IMG/VR virus record: IMGVR_UViG_3300032322_002433
Location: 1 to 50,170 of that record
From: a virus
Length of the DNA: 50,170 bases
Direction: 5' to 3' (one strand)
The notes under the pieces were generated by a model that was given only the letters and a program-made list of their open reading frames with translations, did not search any database and had not been told where the DNA came from. Positions 30,889-38,239 of this stretch are shown here, piece by piece. The position numbers and the translations under genes are program-made. Every line of letters begins with the position of its first letter. Position 1 is the first letter of the stretch.

Positions 30889-31453
30889 ACGACATTCTTT
30901 CCAAAAGGAAGGTTATGTCAAGCGTCAGGCAGAAAAAGGCGAACCCGCCAACGACGATTATCTAGATTTCTTTGAAAAGATAATCAACGATCACAAAAAC
31001 AAGTTCAGCGATCCCCAAAGCCGTGAAAACAATATGGAATACGATCTCCTAACCACTGATTGGATTTTGGAGAAAGTTCGCACCAGGGATGACTATGCCC
31101 AAAACTTATATGCGGCAATGTGCAATAATGACTTCATTCGTTTTGAAGTTGTTCCTATACTACGACAGGATCCTGAAAAAGATTTTTGGAGTTGCTCTTG
31201 GCGATCGGCTGGCGGCATAATCGCAGATATGCAAGAAAAGGGCGACTATATTGATTGGTACTGTTCTGGTATTCGAGATATCGGAGTCTATGCTCCTGAA
31301 AACGAAACCGTAGAACTCACCGACGAGCAAAAAGCTCGAATGGCAGTAGTAGAGAAATATGTGCCGGAAGGCCGTATCACCGACGAGATCCGGAATGATC
31401 TCCAACGTCTTGGCTGGGCAGTGACGCCCGGTGGAGATTGGGAAAACTTTTAA
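30863..31453 (+). CDS. 196-residue phage protein of unknown function
   Basis: The basic N-terminus (SPERHSFQKEGYVKRQAEKGE) is followed by an acidic helical region and a middle part FEVVPILRQDPEKDFWSCSWRSAGGIIADMQEKGDYIDWYCSGI that looks conserved. The end is VPEGRITDEIRNDLQRLGWAVTPGGDWENF. This type occurs in T4-like marine phage genomes without a known role. It starts inside the preceding gene and is followed by a good ribosome binding site (TTTAGGAG) for the next. Confidence 0.75.
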   Translation: MSKISKSPERHSFQKEGYVKRQAEKGEPANDDYLDFFEKIINDHKNKFSDPQSRENNMEYDLLTTDWILEKVRTRDDYAQNLYAAMCNNDFIRFEVVPILRQDPEKDFWSCSWRSAGGIIADMQEKGDYIDWYCSGIRDIGVYAPENETVELTDEQKARMAVVEKYVPEGRITDEIRNDLQRLGWAVTPGGDWENF

Positions 31454-31476
31454 CTTTAGGAGATTAATAACATATC

Positions 31477-31668
31477 ATGACCTGGGAACTTTACGAGGTC
31501 TGGGCCGAGGATTTGGACGGCCACGAAGAGCTAGTTGATACTACCAAAAGCCATAAAGAAGCCAAGGCTTTGGCAAAAAAGGCACTGAACGAAGGTGCCC
31601 AAGAAGTTTGGATCTGCCGCGAAACTGGCGACGGAGACTTCGACGAAATTGAACGGTTGACAGCATGA
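31477..31668 (+). CDS. 63-residue phage protein of unknown function
   Basis: This is a small alpha/beta protein. LYEVWAEDLDGHEELVDTTKSHKEAKALAKKALNEGAQEVWICRE resembles a compact beta-alpha-beta unit in which the helix is followed by a strand. The last codons contain the -35 box of the next promoter (TTGACA at 31657). A TTTAGGAG ribosome binding site precedes ATG 31477. Confidence 0.72.
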   Translation: MTWELYEVWAEDLDGHEELVDTTKSHKEAKALAKKALNEGAQEVWICRETGDGDFDEIERLTA

Positions 31669-31685
31669 AAGATTGGTGCTATAAT
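31657..31685 (+). promoter_or_regulatory. perfect sigma-70 promoter inside the end of a gene
   Basis: TTGACA (31657-31662) and TATAAT (31680-31685) are 17 bp apart. The predicted +1 is near 31692, leaving a leader of about 27 bases with TAGGAG ahead of ATG 31719. The -35 box lies in the coding sequence of the preceding 63-residue protein. Confidence 0.88.
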
Positions 31686-31718
31686 ATACACATACTGTTA
31701 ACTAATAGGAGCAATTGA

Positions 31719-32906
31719 ATGGCAAAGGCAGCAGTTAAAACTCGTGTTACTAAAAAACAAGTAATTGAACATCGAGCCAAAGCTCAAAAGGATCTTAGCC
31801 CAAAGTGGGACGGTCACGAGACTTGGACTGCGGATCAGTTTTCGCGACACTTCCGAATCGCTATGGAATATTATCGTGTAGAATTCAACGGTCGCGATCT
31901 CAAGCCTAAGGTCATCAATTGGATGGGTGCTAACGGTTATACCAAAGACCAAATTAAGGCATTTAAAGACACTAAAGACTTTCGTTGTAATGGTACAATG
32001 GGGGCGATCGCAGCCAATCTGCTTCGTGGTATGCCCGCTGTTCGTGCAGACTTCAACGAAGGACGTAATACTGCACAATGGTTAGGATCGCAGATTTCTA
32101 AGATTATCGAAGAAGGCAAAGACGATTACGAACCAGAAGAACCTGCAGATGATAAGCCTGCTGTTCCTCAGATGTCTATCCAGGATCGTGTTCGCGAAGC
32201 CACTTTTGGTATGACTGAAGAAATCGAAGATGCTATCGAGTCCTTTGTAAAAGATCCAGAAGCATTTGATCCCAAAGCATTCAAGATGCTGAGTCTACTG
32301 CGTGGAAAACAGGTCAAGGCTGCTCACGCTCGTATTATCAAAGATTTTTACCAGCGTCAGTACAATGAATATCTTGAATTGCAGGAAGGTAAATGCGATC
32401 AACTCAAAGAGGGCTATAGCCATTTGACTAAAGCTCAGGTTAAGAAGATCGTTGCGTTCTACCAAGAAATCCTTTCAGCCTGCGATATGTTGATGCAGGA
32501 AGCTAAAATTAACCGTAAGCCTCGTGCTAAGAAATCTAAGCCCGTTGAAAAGATCGTTGAAAAACTCAAGTATTTGAAGCAAGACGACAAGCTCAAACTG
32601 GTCAGTATCAGTCCTACAGATATTGTAGGTGCTAAAGAACTTTGGGTATTCAATATCAAGACTCGCAAGTTGGGCAAGTATGTCACAAGCGAGTTCAGTG
32701 AGCTAGGCGTTAAGGGCACTAGCATTACAGGATTTGACGAAGTTAAATCCGTGCAAAAGACCCTGCGTAAGCCCGAAGAGCAGCTCAAAGAGTTTAAGGC
32801 TGCGGGCAAAGTAGTTCTGCGCAAGTTCCTCGAGGACATTAAAGCAGTAGATATTAAGCTCAACGGACGCATTAACGAAGATACTATCCTACTAAAAACT
32901 TCGTAA
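31719..32906 (+). CDS. 395-residue phage protein of unknown function
   Basis: This large, Lys-rich, soluble protein has three visible parts: an N-terminal region with WDGHETWTADQFSRHFRIAMEYYRVEF (about 29-55); a middle acidic linker and a helical region (IQDRVREATFGMTEEIEDAIESF); and a C-terminal half with KLKYLKQDDKLKLVSISPTDIVGAKELWVFNIKTRKLGKYV and a conserved-looking FDEVKSVQKTLRKPEEQLKEF. I associate this type with conserved T4-like marine phage proteins of unknown role, possibly nucleic-acid binding given its charge. It has its own perfect sigma-70 promoter and codon use more GC-rich than the island. Confidence 0.8.
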   Translation: MAKAAVKTRVTKKQVIEHRAKAQKDLSPKWDGHETWTADQFSRHFRIAMEYYRVEFNGRDLKPKVINWMGANGYTKDQIKAFKDTKDFRCNGTMGAIAANLLRGMPAVRADFNEGRNTAQWLGSQISKIIEEGKDDYEPEEPADDKPAVPQMSIQDRVREATFGMTEEIEDAIESFVKDPEAFDPKAFKMLSLLRGKQVKAAHARIIKDFYQRQYNEYLELQEGKCDQLKEGYSHLTKAQVKKIVAFYQEILSACDMLMQEAKINRKPRAKKSKPVEKIVEKLKYLKQDDKLKLVSISPTDIVGAKELWVFNIKTRKLGKYVTSEFSELGVKGTSITGFDEVKSVQKTLRKPEEQLKEFKAAGKVVLRKFLEDIKAVDIKLNGRINEDTILLKTS

Positions 32907-32916
32907 TACGAATCGA

Positions 32917-32958
32917 GGTCTGTCATAGTTCTAAATAAATACTAGACTATGACAGACC
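32917..32958 (+). promoter_or_regulatory. 13-bp hairpin enclosing a late promoter and burying a start codon
   Basis: GGTCTGTCATAGT (32917-32929) and ACTATGACAGACC (32946-32958) are perfect reverse complements. The 16-base loop holds the late core CTAAATAAATA (32931-32941). The ATG of the next gene (32949) lies in the right arm. Read-through RNA would fold and hide the start, while RNA begun at the late promoter (+1 near 32947) would lack the left arm. This matches the known arrangement at T4 gene e and some other T4 late genes. Confidence 0.8.
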
Positions 32959-34106
32959 AAAACAACCTAGATAAAGCTATTGCTTACCTTGGAACAGCTC
33001 TAAAAGACCTGGCCAATAATACTAAACCTGTTTTTGATTTTAATGATATCGTTAAATCAATACCAAAAAGAGGATTAAGTGGGGATCACATAACAGGCGG
33101 GACAATAACTGCATTCTCTAGCCTAGGAATTAAAGATGAAGCCACTGGTACTAAACTTGTAATAAACAACGATGGTATTAAAATTGATGTTCTTACTGTA
33201 GACAAATTACAAGGTAACCTCAATGTTTCCGAAAACATAACAGCTAAAAATCTAACCATTAGCGGTCATCTAAAAGCAGCAACGATCGAAGTAACTGAAA
33301 TTTTATCGGATACTAGGATTGAAAGATCTGCATCTTTAGAATTTAAAAAAACCGAAACTGAATCTTTAGAAAACAAAGGACTTTGGTGGATCGGAGAAGG
33401 ATATGCTAAACAGTTTGTTTATAAATCGTATCCTGATAGATTCTTCAGTACGGAAATAGTCGACATTCACAAGGACAAGCACTATGCCATTAACGGTGTT
33501 CCTGTGCTAACCTCTAATGAATTAGGTAATTCCGTAACTAAGAGTTCTCTTAGAGAGCTTGGTAGATTAAAAGGTTTAATAGTAGACGGTGATGTAATAA
33601 TCGATCAATACATTGTCTATAGTTCTAACACTAATAGACTAGGTCTCGGCACCGAAGAGCCCAATGCTGCATTTTCTGTAATGGAAGATGGTGTTGAAGT
33701 ATTGTTAGGCACTAAAGATCAAACCAGAGGTATTGTAGGCACTTACGCTAGCCTACCATTCGATATTGTTACAGACAATACAGCTAGAATCACCGTACAA
33801 CCGAACGGTGATATTATTCTCGGAAACCAAAATCAATTTCCGAGCAAAGTTTTTGTTCACGGTAAATTGTCTATCGGTGCTAAGAATCCCGACGAACGTG
33901 CTGCATTACACGTTCAAGGATCTATAAAATTTGACGATAGATTACATCAATATGGTGAAAGATTTCCTAGCAGCGGTAATTACAATAAAGGTGACATCGT
34001 TTGGAATACAGAACCAAGACCCGGATCCTATATCGGATGGGTATGCATTTCTGCAGGATCTCCAGGAATATGGTTACCATTCGGTGACATCAAACCTACA
34101 CTGTGA
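32949..34106 (+). CDS. phage virion structural protein, fibre-like
   Basis: The 385-residue protein has a helical start (NNLDKAIAYLGTALKDLANN), then strand-rich blocks like those of fibre proteins: ITGGTITAFSSLGIKDEATGTKLVINNDGIKI, then LSVSENITAKNLTISGHLK-like segments. Further on it has RLGLGTEEPNAAFSVMEDG and a C-terminal part ALHVQGSIKFDD followed by GSYIGWVCISAGSPGIWLPFGDIKPTL. This end recurs at the termini of T4-like marine phage fibre proteins. Its translation start is governed by the hairpin and late promoter just upstream. No ribosome binding site is visible. Confidence 0.78.
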   Translation: MTDQNNLDKAIAYLGTALKDLANNTKPVFDFNDIVKSIPKRGLSGDHITGGTITAFSSLGIKDEATGTKLVINNDGIKIDVLTVDKLQGNLNVSENITAKNLTISGHLKAATIEVTEILSDTRIERSASLEFKKTETESLENKGLWWIGEGYAKQFVYKSYPDRFFSTEIVDIHKDKHYAINGVPVLTSNELGNSVTKSSLRELGRLKGLIVDGDVIIDQYIVYSSNTNRLGLGTEEPNAAFSVMEDGVEVLLGTKDQTRGIVGTYASLPFDIVTDNTARITVQPNGDIILGNQNQFPSKVFVHGKLSIGAKNPDERAALHVQGSIKFDDRLHQYGERFPSSGNYNKGDIVWNTEPRPGSYIGWVCISAGSPGIWLPFGDIKPTL

Positions 34107-34735
34107 ATTCGGTAGTAGTTTTAGGTAACGGCGAAAGCAGAGCAGCCGTTGACATTCATCATCTTAAAAAAATATATCCGTTAGTTGGCTGCAACGCTAT
34201 ACATAGAGATATCGTTGTTGATCATCTCATCTGTTGTGATCACCGAATGGTATTTGAATCTCTAGAAAACAAAAATAATACATCAACTAAAATATACGTG
34301 AGAGAACGATCCTATAGATCATTTAAAAAAATTCAAAAAAACAAAAATGTATATCAGTTACCCGCAGTGCCGACAACAGGGTCAATCAAACGAGATAATC
34401 CGGAACATTGGGGCAGCGGTCCTTACGCAGTATTAGTGGCCAGCTTGTTAGACCAAGATCAAATTTATCTGGTAGGATTCGATCTTTACCCAAGCAATAA
34501 CAAATTCAATAATATCTACAAAGGGACAAAAAATTACAATAGCATCGACTCTGCTCCTGTAGATCCCAGTTATTGGATTTATCAGGTGTCCGAAACTTTT
34601 AAACGATATGATCATAAACGATATATCATTGTTAATTACAAAGATTGGAAAATTCCTAAAGAATGGCAACTAGAGAATGTGTCATTTCTCGAAATGGAAA
34701 ATTTTAAAAAAAATATTCAGAGCCTTGATCTATAA
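34103..34735 (+). CDS. putative glycosyltransferase (DUF115/GT42-like)
   Basis: This 210-residue protein starts at GTG 34103, overlapping the stop of the structural gene (GTGA). It begins with VVVLGNGESRAAVDIHHLKKIYPLVGCNAIHRD, the nucleotide-sugar-type LGNGxS start of DUF115 or sialyltransferase-like proteins, and has HWGSGPYAVLVASLLDQDQIYLVGFDLYPS, the matching second block. A role in glycan or tail modification fits its place next to structural, KdsA and glycosyltransferase genes. The family assignment is by motif only. Confidence 0.65.
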   Translation: MNSVVVLGNGESRAAVDIHHLKKIYPLVGCNAIHRDIVVDHLICCDHRMVFESLENKNNTSTKIYVRERSYRSFKKIQKNKNVYQLPAVPTTGSIKRDNPEHWGSGPYAVLVASLLDQDQIYLVGFDLYPSNNKFNNIYKGTKNYNSIDSAPVDPSYWIYQVSETFKRYDHKRYIIVNYKDWKIPKEWQLENVSFLEMENFKKNIQSLDL

Positions 34736-34753
34736 CTAAATATCGTGTATTAT
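34725..34753 (+). promoter_or_regulatory. sigma-70 promoter for the QueD-like gene
   Basis: TTGATC (34725-34730) and TATTAT (34748-34753) are separated by 17 bp. The predicted +1 is near 34760, creating a leader of about 85 bases. A TAAATA element also lies inside the spacer. Confidence 0.6.
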
Positions 34754-34761
34754 ATACACAT

Positions 34762-34838
34762 AGAGGACTTCAATGACTTTCAACCCTCTTTAAATATTCT
34801 GCAAGTCATCAAACTTACTCGCTTATTTTTACAGGAGG
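34762..34838 (+). promoter_or_regulatory. structured leader with potential H-type pseudoknot, riboswitch-like
   Basis: P1 is AGAGG (34762-34766) with CCTCT (34785-34789). The loop segment ATGACTT (34773-34779) is perfectly complementary to AAGTCAT (34803-34809), giving a seven-pair pseudoknot. CCTCT could instead pair with GGAGG of the ribosome binding site AGGAGG (34833-34838), so P1 and RBS pairing are mutually exclusive. The gene is QueD-like, and P1 matches the usual P1 of preQ1-I riboswitches, but the A-rich 3' tail of that class is missing. Confidence 0.55.
34773..34793 (+). CDS. possible six-codon leader ORF
   Basis: ATG 34773 is followed by five sense codons and TAA at 34791-34793, encoding MTFNPL. 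AGAGG at 34762-34766 lies six bases upstream and would serve as a Shine-Dalgarno sequence. The start codon is inside the pseudoknot-forming segment, so translation of the leader and folding of the RNA would exclude each other. It may be chance. Confidence 0.35.
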   Translation: MTFNPL

Positions 34839-34844
34839 CAAGAG

Positions 34845-35372
34845 ATGGCGAAATATCTTTCAACAAAAACTTACGGTAATGATCGCGGCCTAAGCTGCTG
34901 CTTTAGACAATGGCGTAGCACACATAGTCACTGCTCATTACTACACGGATACTCAATCGGTATCAAACTAATCTTTGAATCAGAAACACTAGATGACCGC
35001 AATTGGGTCATGGACTTTGGTGGTCTCAAAGCATTTAAAGAATGGAGTGAATGGCAATTTGATCATACAATGGTTATCGCCAAAGACGATCCAGAGAGAA
35101 GTACCTTTGTAGAACTAAACAAAATCCAAGGTGGATTTAAAAATATGGGCATCATCGATCTTCGTATTGTAGACGGTGTGGGCTGTGAAATGTTTGCAAA
35201 ATTAGTTTATGACACTATGAATGAAATTTTATGTGCTTATCAAGAAGGTCGCGGTTGGACTCATCCCGATGGAAGAATTTTCGAAGCACGTTATCCTGTG
35301 GGTCAAGGTGTTAAACTAAAATCTGCAGAAGTATTTGAACACGCTGGCAACTCTGCAATCTACGAAGGATGA
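34845..35372 (+). CDS. 6-carboxy-tetrahydropterin synthase QueD-like protein (PTPS family)
   Basis: The 175-residue protein has the PTPS-family zinc and catalytic region in CCFRQWRSTHSHCSLLHGYS: H27/H29, catalytic-type C30 and H34. The usual third zinc His of HGH is Tyr (Y36), as in an alternative QueD-like subfamily that has HGY. VMDFGGLKAF and QFDHTMV match the later conserved blocks. QueD makes 6-carboxy-tetrahydropterin on the path to queuosine and 7-deazaguanine. A QueC-like gene lies at 23946. A strong ribosome binding site (AGGAGG) and a structured leader precede it. The assignment to QueD rather than another PTPS-fold enzyme is uncertain. Confidence 0.82.
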   Translation: MAKYLSTKTYGNDRGLSCCFRQWRSTHSHCSLLHGYSIGIKLIFESETLDDRNWVMDFGGLKAFKEWSEWQFDHTMVIAKDDPERSTFVELNKIQGGFKNMGIIDLRIVDGVGCEMFAKLVYDTMNEILCAYQEGRGWTHPDGRIFEARYPVGQGVKLKSAEVFEHAGNSAIYEG

Positions 35373-35560
35373 ACAGTTTTGAAAAAATCTGGGCCCGGGC
35401 AACTGGGCACTTAATGGGCAGTACTGATGAGGATCGGCCAGACGTACCAATCCTCACTATTAAAGAGGCTCGAATAGCATTGTTCCTAAAAACATTTTGG
35501 GTCGTTATCCACGTAGTCACTTGTCTGTTTATTATTGCCAATGTCATTAGACACTGGTAA
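35369..35560 (+). CDS. small single-span membrane protein
   Basis: The 63-residue protein has a polar N-terminus ([26 protein letters not shown]) and a hydrophobic segment at about 37-58 ([24 protein letters not shown]). It probably has its N-terminus in the cytoplasm with a single span. It begins within the stop codon of the QueD-like gene (ATGA) and its stop (TAA) is part of the late core before KdsA. Function is unknown. Confidence 0.7.
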   Translation: MNSFEKIWARATGHLMGSTDEDRPDVPILTIKEARIALFLKTFWVVIHVVTCLFIIANVIRHW

Positions 35561-35563
35561 ATA
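35558..35563 (+). promoter_or_regulatory. late promoter core set for a leaderless kdsA message
   Basis: TAAATA includes the stop codon of the preceding gene. Its usual +1, six bases after the last A, is 35569, which is the A of the KdsA ATG. No Shine-Dalgarno sequence is visible. Confidence 0.5.
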
Positions 35564-35568
35564 ATAAT

Positions 35569-36408
35569 ATGCACACATTTTCAATCAATCATATAGAAGC
35601 CAGCAATAAGAATAAGATATTCGTAATTGCTGGTCCTTGTCAAATAGAAAGTCAAGATCACGCTCAACAAACGGCCGGTTCTATCAAAGAAATCTGCGAT
35701 TCTCTTGATATTGGACTAGTCTATAAAAGCAGCTTCGATAAAGCCAATCGATCTAGTATAAACACCAAACGAGGTATTGGCCTAGAGAAAGGCTTACAGA
35801 TATTAAACTCTGTCAAGCATATCTTTGGAGTTCCTATATTAACCGATATACACGAATGCTGGCAGGCCGACGTAGTTTCTAATGCGGGCGTTGATGTATT
35901 ACAGATACCTGCATTTTTATGTAGACAAACTGATTTACTTTTGGCTGCAGGAAATACTGGAAAGGCTGTTAATGTTAAGAAAGGGCAATTCTTAGCACCT
36001 CACGATATGAAAAATGTCGCAGAAAAAATAGCATCTACTGGAAACGATCGTGTGATGTTATGTGAAAGGGGTTATACTCATGGATACAATAATTTGGTGG
36101 TGGATATGCGTAGTTTACCCATTATGGCAAGCACCGGGTATCCAGTGGTCTTTGATGCCACACATAGCGTTCAACAACCTGGCGGAATGGGAGAAAGATC
36201 TGGCGGCGATAGGACCATGGTACCCTACTTGGCGAGAGCTGCTGTAGCGACTGGTTGCCTTAGCGCAGTTTTTATCGAAACTCACGAAGATCCCGATCGA
36301 GCTCCCAGTGACGGTCCAAATATGGTTCGTCTAGATAAATTAAAAGAACTATTAGAAGAATTGGTGACCATAGATGGAATTGTCAAAAGAAGAACGCAGA
36401 CGTCTTAA
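35569..36408 (+). CDS. kdsA: 3-deoxy-D-manno-octulosonate 8-phosphate synthase (KdsA)
   Basis: The 279-residue protein follows the KdsA family over its length: [10 protein letters not shown], the diagnostic [92 protein letters not shown] and [15 protein letters not shown]. The enzyme joins phosphoenolpyruvate and arabinose-5-phosphate to KDO-8-phosphate, the sugar of the LPS inner core. A phage copy may alter LPS during infection or supply a sugar for virion glycans. It overlaps the glycosyltransferase gene by 35 bases, so the two are linked. Confidence 0.96.
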   Translation: MHTFSINHIEASNKNKIFVIAGPCQIESQDHAQQTAGSIKEICDSLDIGLVYKSSFDKANRSSINTKRGIGLEKGLQILNSVKHIFGVPILTDIHECWQADVVSNAGVDVLQIPAFLCRQTDLLLAAGNTGKAVNVKKGQFLAPHDMKNVAEKIASTGNDRVMLCERGYTHGYNNLVVDMRSLPIMASTGYPVVFDATHSVQQPGGMGERSGGDRTMVPYLARAAVATGCLSAVFIETHEDPDRAPSDGPNMVRLDKLKELLEELVTIDGIVKRRTQTS

Positions 36409-37162
36409 GGCGGAAAAACGTGCAGAGAAAAACAATCAACAGACAACTGTTGCTCCCGAAGACGACAAAGTTACTGTTCTTTGTGTAAGATTTGGTAACA
36501 GATACGGCAGAGAATATGTCGAGAGACTCCGAAACATGGTATCTCGACATCTTACTGTCCCTTATGAATTTGTTTGCCTAACTGATGATCGTCATAGTAT
36601 AGACGGAGTTAGAACGATTTATCAACCAACAGGACCTTATAAAAAACTCTGGTGGCATAAGGTTCATATGTTCGACTCTAAATTACCTGTACACGGCAGG
36701 ATCTTATATTTCGATTTAGATGTTATAATACACGCCAACATCAACAAGTTGGTAACAAATTTAGGCAACGGTTTTTACGGTATACAAGATTTCAATAGAA
36801 AATTCTATAATAATTGGAAAATTATTAATAGCTCTGTAATGTCTTGGAGACACGGCTCTCAAACAGAAATATATGAAAAATTTATGATCAATCCTTCTGA
36901 AGCACAGCGACTACAAGGCGATCAAGATTGGATTTATAAAGTGAGTTTTAATAAAATAAAATATTGGCCTACAGATTGGATACTGAGTTATAAATGGGAA
37001 ATAAGAAAGAGAGAAGAACTTATCTACGATAAAGGCAAAAGATTTTTCAAAGACACGCAAGACAATCTTAATATTAGTCCAGATTGCTGTGTAGCAGTAT
37101 TCCACGGTGATCCAAAACCACAAGACGTTAGAGATAAATTTGTAGTTGACAACTGGCGATGA
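36374..37162 (+). CDS. glycosyltransferase-like protein with DxD motif
   Basis: The 262-residue protein begins with a Lys/Arg-rich stretch of about 25 residues that may be a linker. It then has [33 protein letters not shown] and the nucleotide-sugar DxD motif at D114-L-D116 ([10 protein letters not shown]), followed by SSVMSWRHG and GDQDWIYKV. This layout is like GT8-type or other GT-A phage transferases. It overlaps the kdsA gene and could use a KDO-related or other sugar in virion or host surface modification. The acceptor is unknown. Confidence 0.75.
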   Translation: MELSKEERRRLKAEKRAEKNNQQTTVAPEDDKVTVLCVRFGNRYGREYVERLRNMVSRHLTVPYEFVCLTDDRHSIDGVRTIYQPTGPYKKLWWHKVHMFDSKLPVHGRILYFDLDVIIHANINKLVTNLGNGFYGIQDFNRKFYNNWKIINSSVMSWRHGSQTEIYEKFMINPSEAQRLQGDQDWIYKVSFNKIKYWPTDWILSYKWEIRKREELIYDKGKRFFKDTQDNLNISPDCCVAVFHGDPKPQDVRDKFVVDNWR

Positions 37163-37174
37163 TTCTAGTATAAT
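37146..37174 (+). promoter_or_regulatory. perfect sigma-70 promoter driving a leaderless uvsE message
   Basis: TTGACA (37146-37151) and TATAAT (37169-37174) are 17 bp apart. The standard +1, seven bases after the -10 box, is 37181, the A of the UvsE ATG. There is no Shine-Dalgarno sequence. The -35 box lies in the end of the glycosyltransferase gene. Confidence 0.85.
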
Positions 37175-37180
37175 AATACT

Positions 37181-38239
37181 ATGACTAAACGTATCGGCTT
37201 CGCTTGCAAATGGATCGACCATCCCGGACAGGTAGATGGTATTAAACCCAAAGACGACTGTAAGAAATACAACACAGGCTCAACAACTGTTGCCTGGTTG
37301 AATAGACAGACCAAGGATGTGGCTGTAGAAAAACTATGGTCCCTAATGGAACAGAACATCGAATCGTGCCGCCTCCTTGTAGAACGAGTAGGAGAACTAG
37401 ATGAAGATCTTAGAATGGTACGACTCAGCAGCGATATACTTCCTGTATACACTGAGCCAACTTGGGGCTGGTTTTGGCGGACTGCCGATGTCAGAGCCTA
37501 TGCAGAAAGAGAATTTGGAAGAGTGGGAGCGTTGGCTCGCGAGAGGAACGTTCGCCTTAGTTTTCATCCTGGGCAGTTTACTGTCCTTGCTAGCGATAAC
37601 CCAGATATTGTAAATAGAAGTATCGAGGAGTTCGAATATCATGTGGACATGGCCCGCTGGATGGGATTTGGCAAAACGTTTCAAGACTTTAAGATCAACG
37701 TTCATATCGCAGGCAGACAAGGCCCAATGGGAATTGTTGCTGCGTTGGCTCGGATGACGCCCGAAGCAAGGAACACCCTGACTATTGAGAACGACGAAAT
37801 TAGCTGGGGCACAGATGCTAGTCTTGAATTAGTTGATCACTGTGCTCTAGTGTTAGACATACATCATCATTGGATACACACAGGAGAATATATTGAAGCA
37901 TCTGACGACCGTGTTAAAAGGATTATTGATAGCTGGCGCGGTGTGCGTCCTGTTATACATTATAGTGTTTCACGGGAAGACTGCATTATTGACCATCCCA
38001 GACACCAACGCCCCGATCTTTGGACGCTACTAGAAAATGGTCACAAAAAAGCAAAACTCAGAGCACATTCAAACTTCTACTGGAACACAGCAGTGAATGA
38101 ATGGGCACTGAGTTTTAGGGATAACTTCGATATTATGTGCGAAAGCAAAGCTAAAAATCTAGCTTCGTTTGCACTCTACGAAGAGGCAAAAAAGATTATT
38201 TTGCCTTTGGCTTGCGACCGCGAGTTGCTGCTTTATTAA
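37181..38239 (+). CDS. uvsE: UV damage endonuclease UvsE/UVDE
   Basis: The 352-residue TIM-barrel endonuclease has the family blocks MTKRIGFACKWI, VRLSSDILPVY, VRLSFHPGQFTVLAS, INVHIAGRQGPM, LTIENDEISW, LVLDIHHHWI and PVIHYSVSRED, with the metal-binding His, Glu and Asp residues of the family. UvsE nicks DNA next to UV photoproducts and starts alternative excision repair. The promoter directly in front of the ATG suggests early expression as a leaderless message. The 3' end overlaps the convergent dockerin-repeat gene by 44 bases. Confidence 0.93.
   Translation: MTKRIGFACKWIDHPGQVDGIKPKDDCKKYNTGSTTVAWLNRQTKDVAVEKLWSLMEQNIESCRLLVERVGELDEDLRMVRLSSDILPVYTEPTWGWFWRTADVRAYAEREFGRVGALARERNVRLSFHPGQFTVLASDNPDIVNRSIEEFEYHVDMARWMGFGKTFQDFKINVHIAGRQGPMGIVAALARMTPEARNTLTIENDEISWGTDASLELVDHCALVLDIHHHWIHTGEYIEASDDRVKRIIDSWRGVRPVIHYSVSREDCIIDHPRHQRPDLWTLLENGHKKAKLRAHSNFYWNTAVNEWALSFRDNFDIMCESKAKNLASFALYEEAKKIILPLACDRELLLY

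Noticed and set aside
34762-34810. Ordinary preQ1-I riboswitch
   Set aside because: P1 matches, but the conserved A-rich 3' tail and short CUA-type pseudoknot are missing; the seven-pair pseudoknot is of a different kind. I list it as a riboswitch-like candidate instead.
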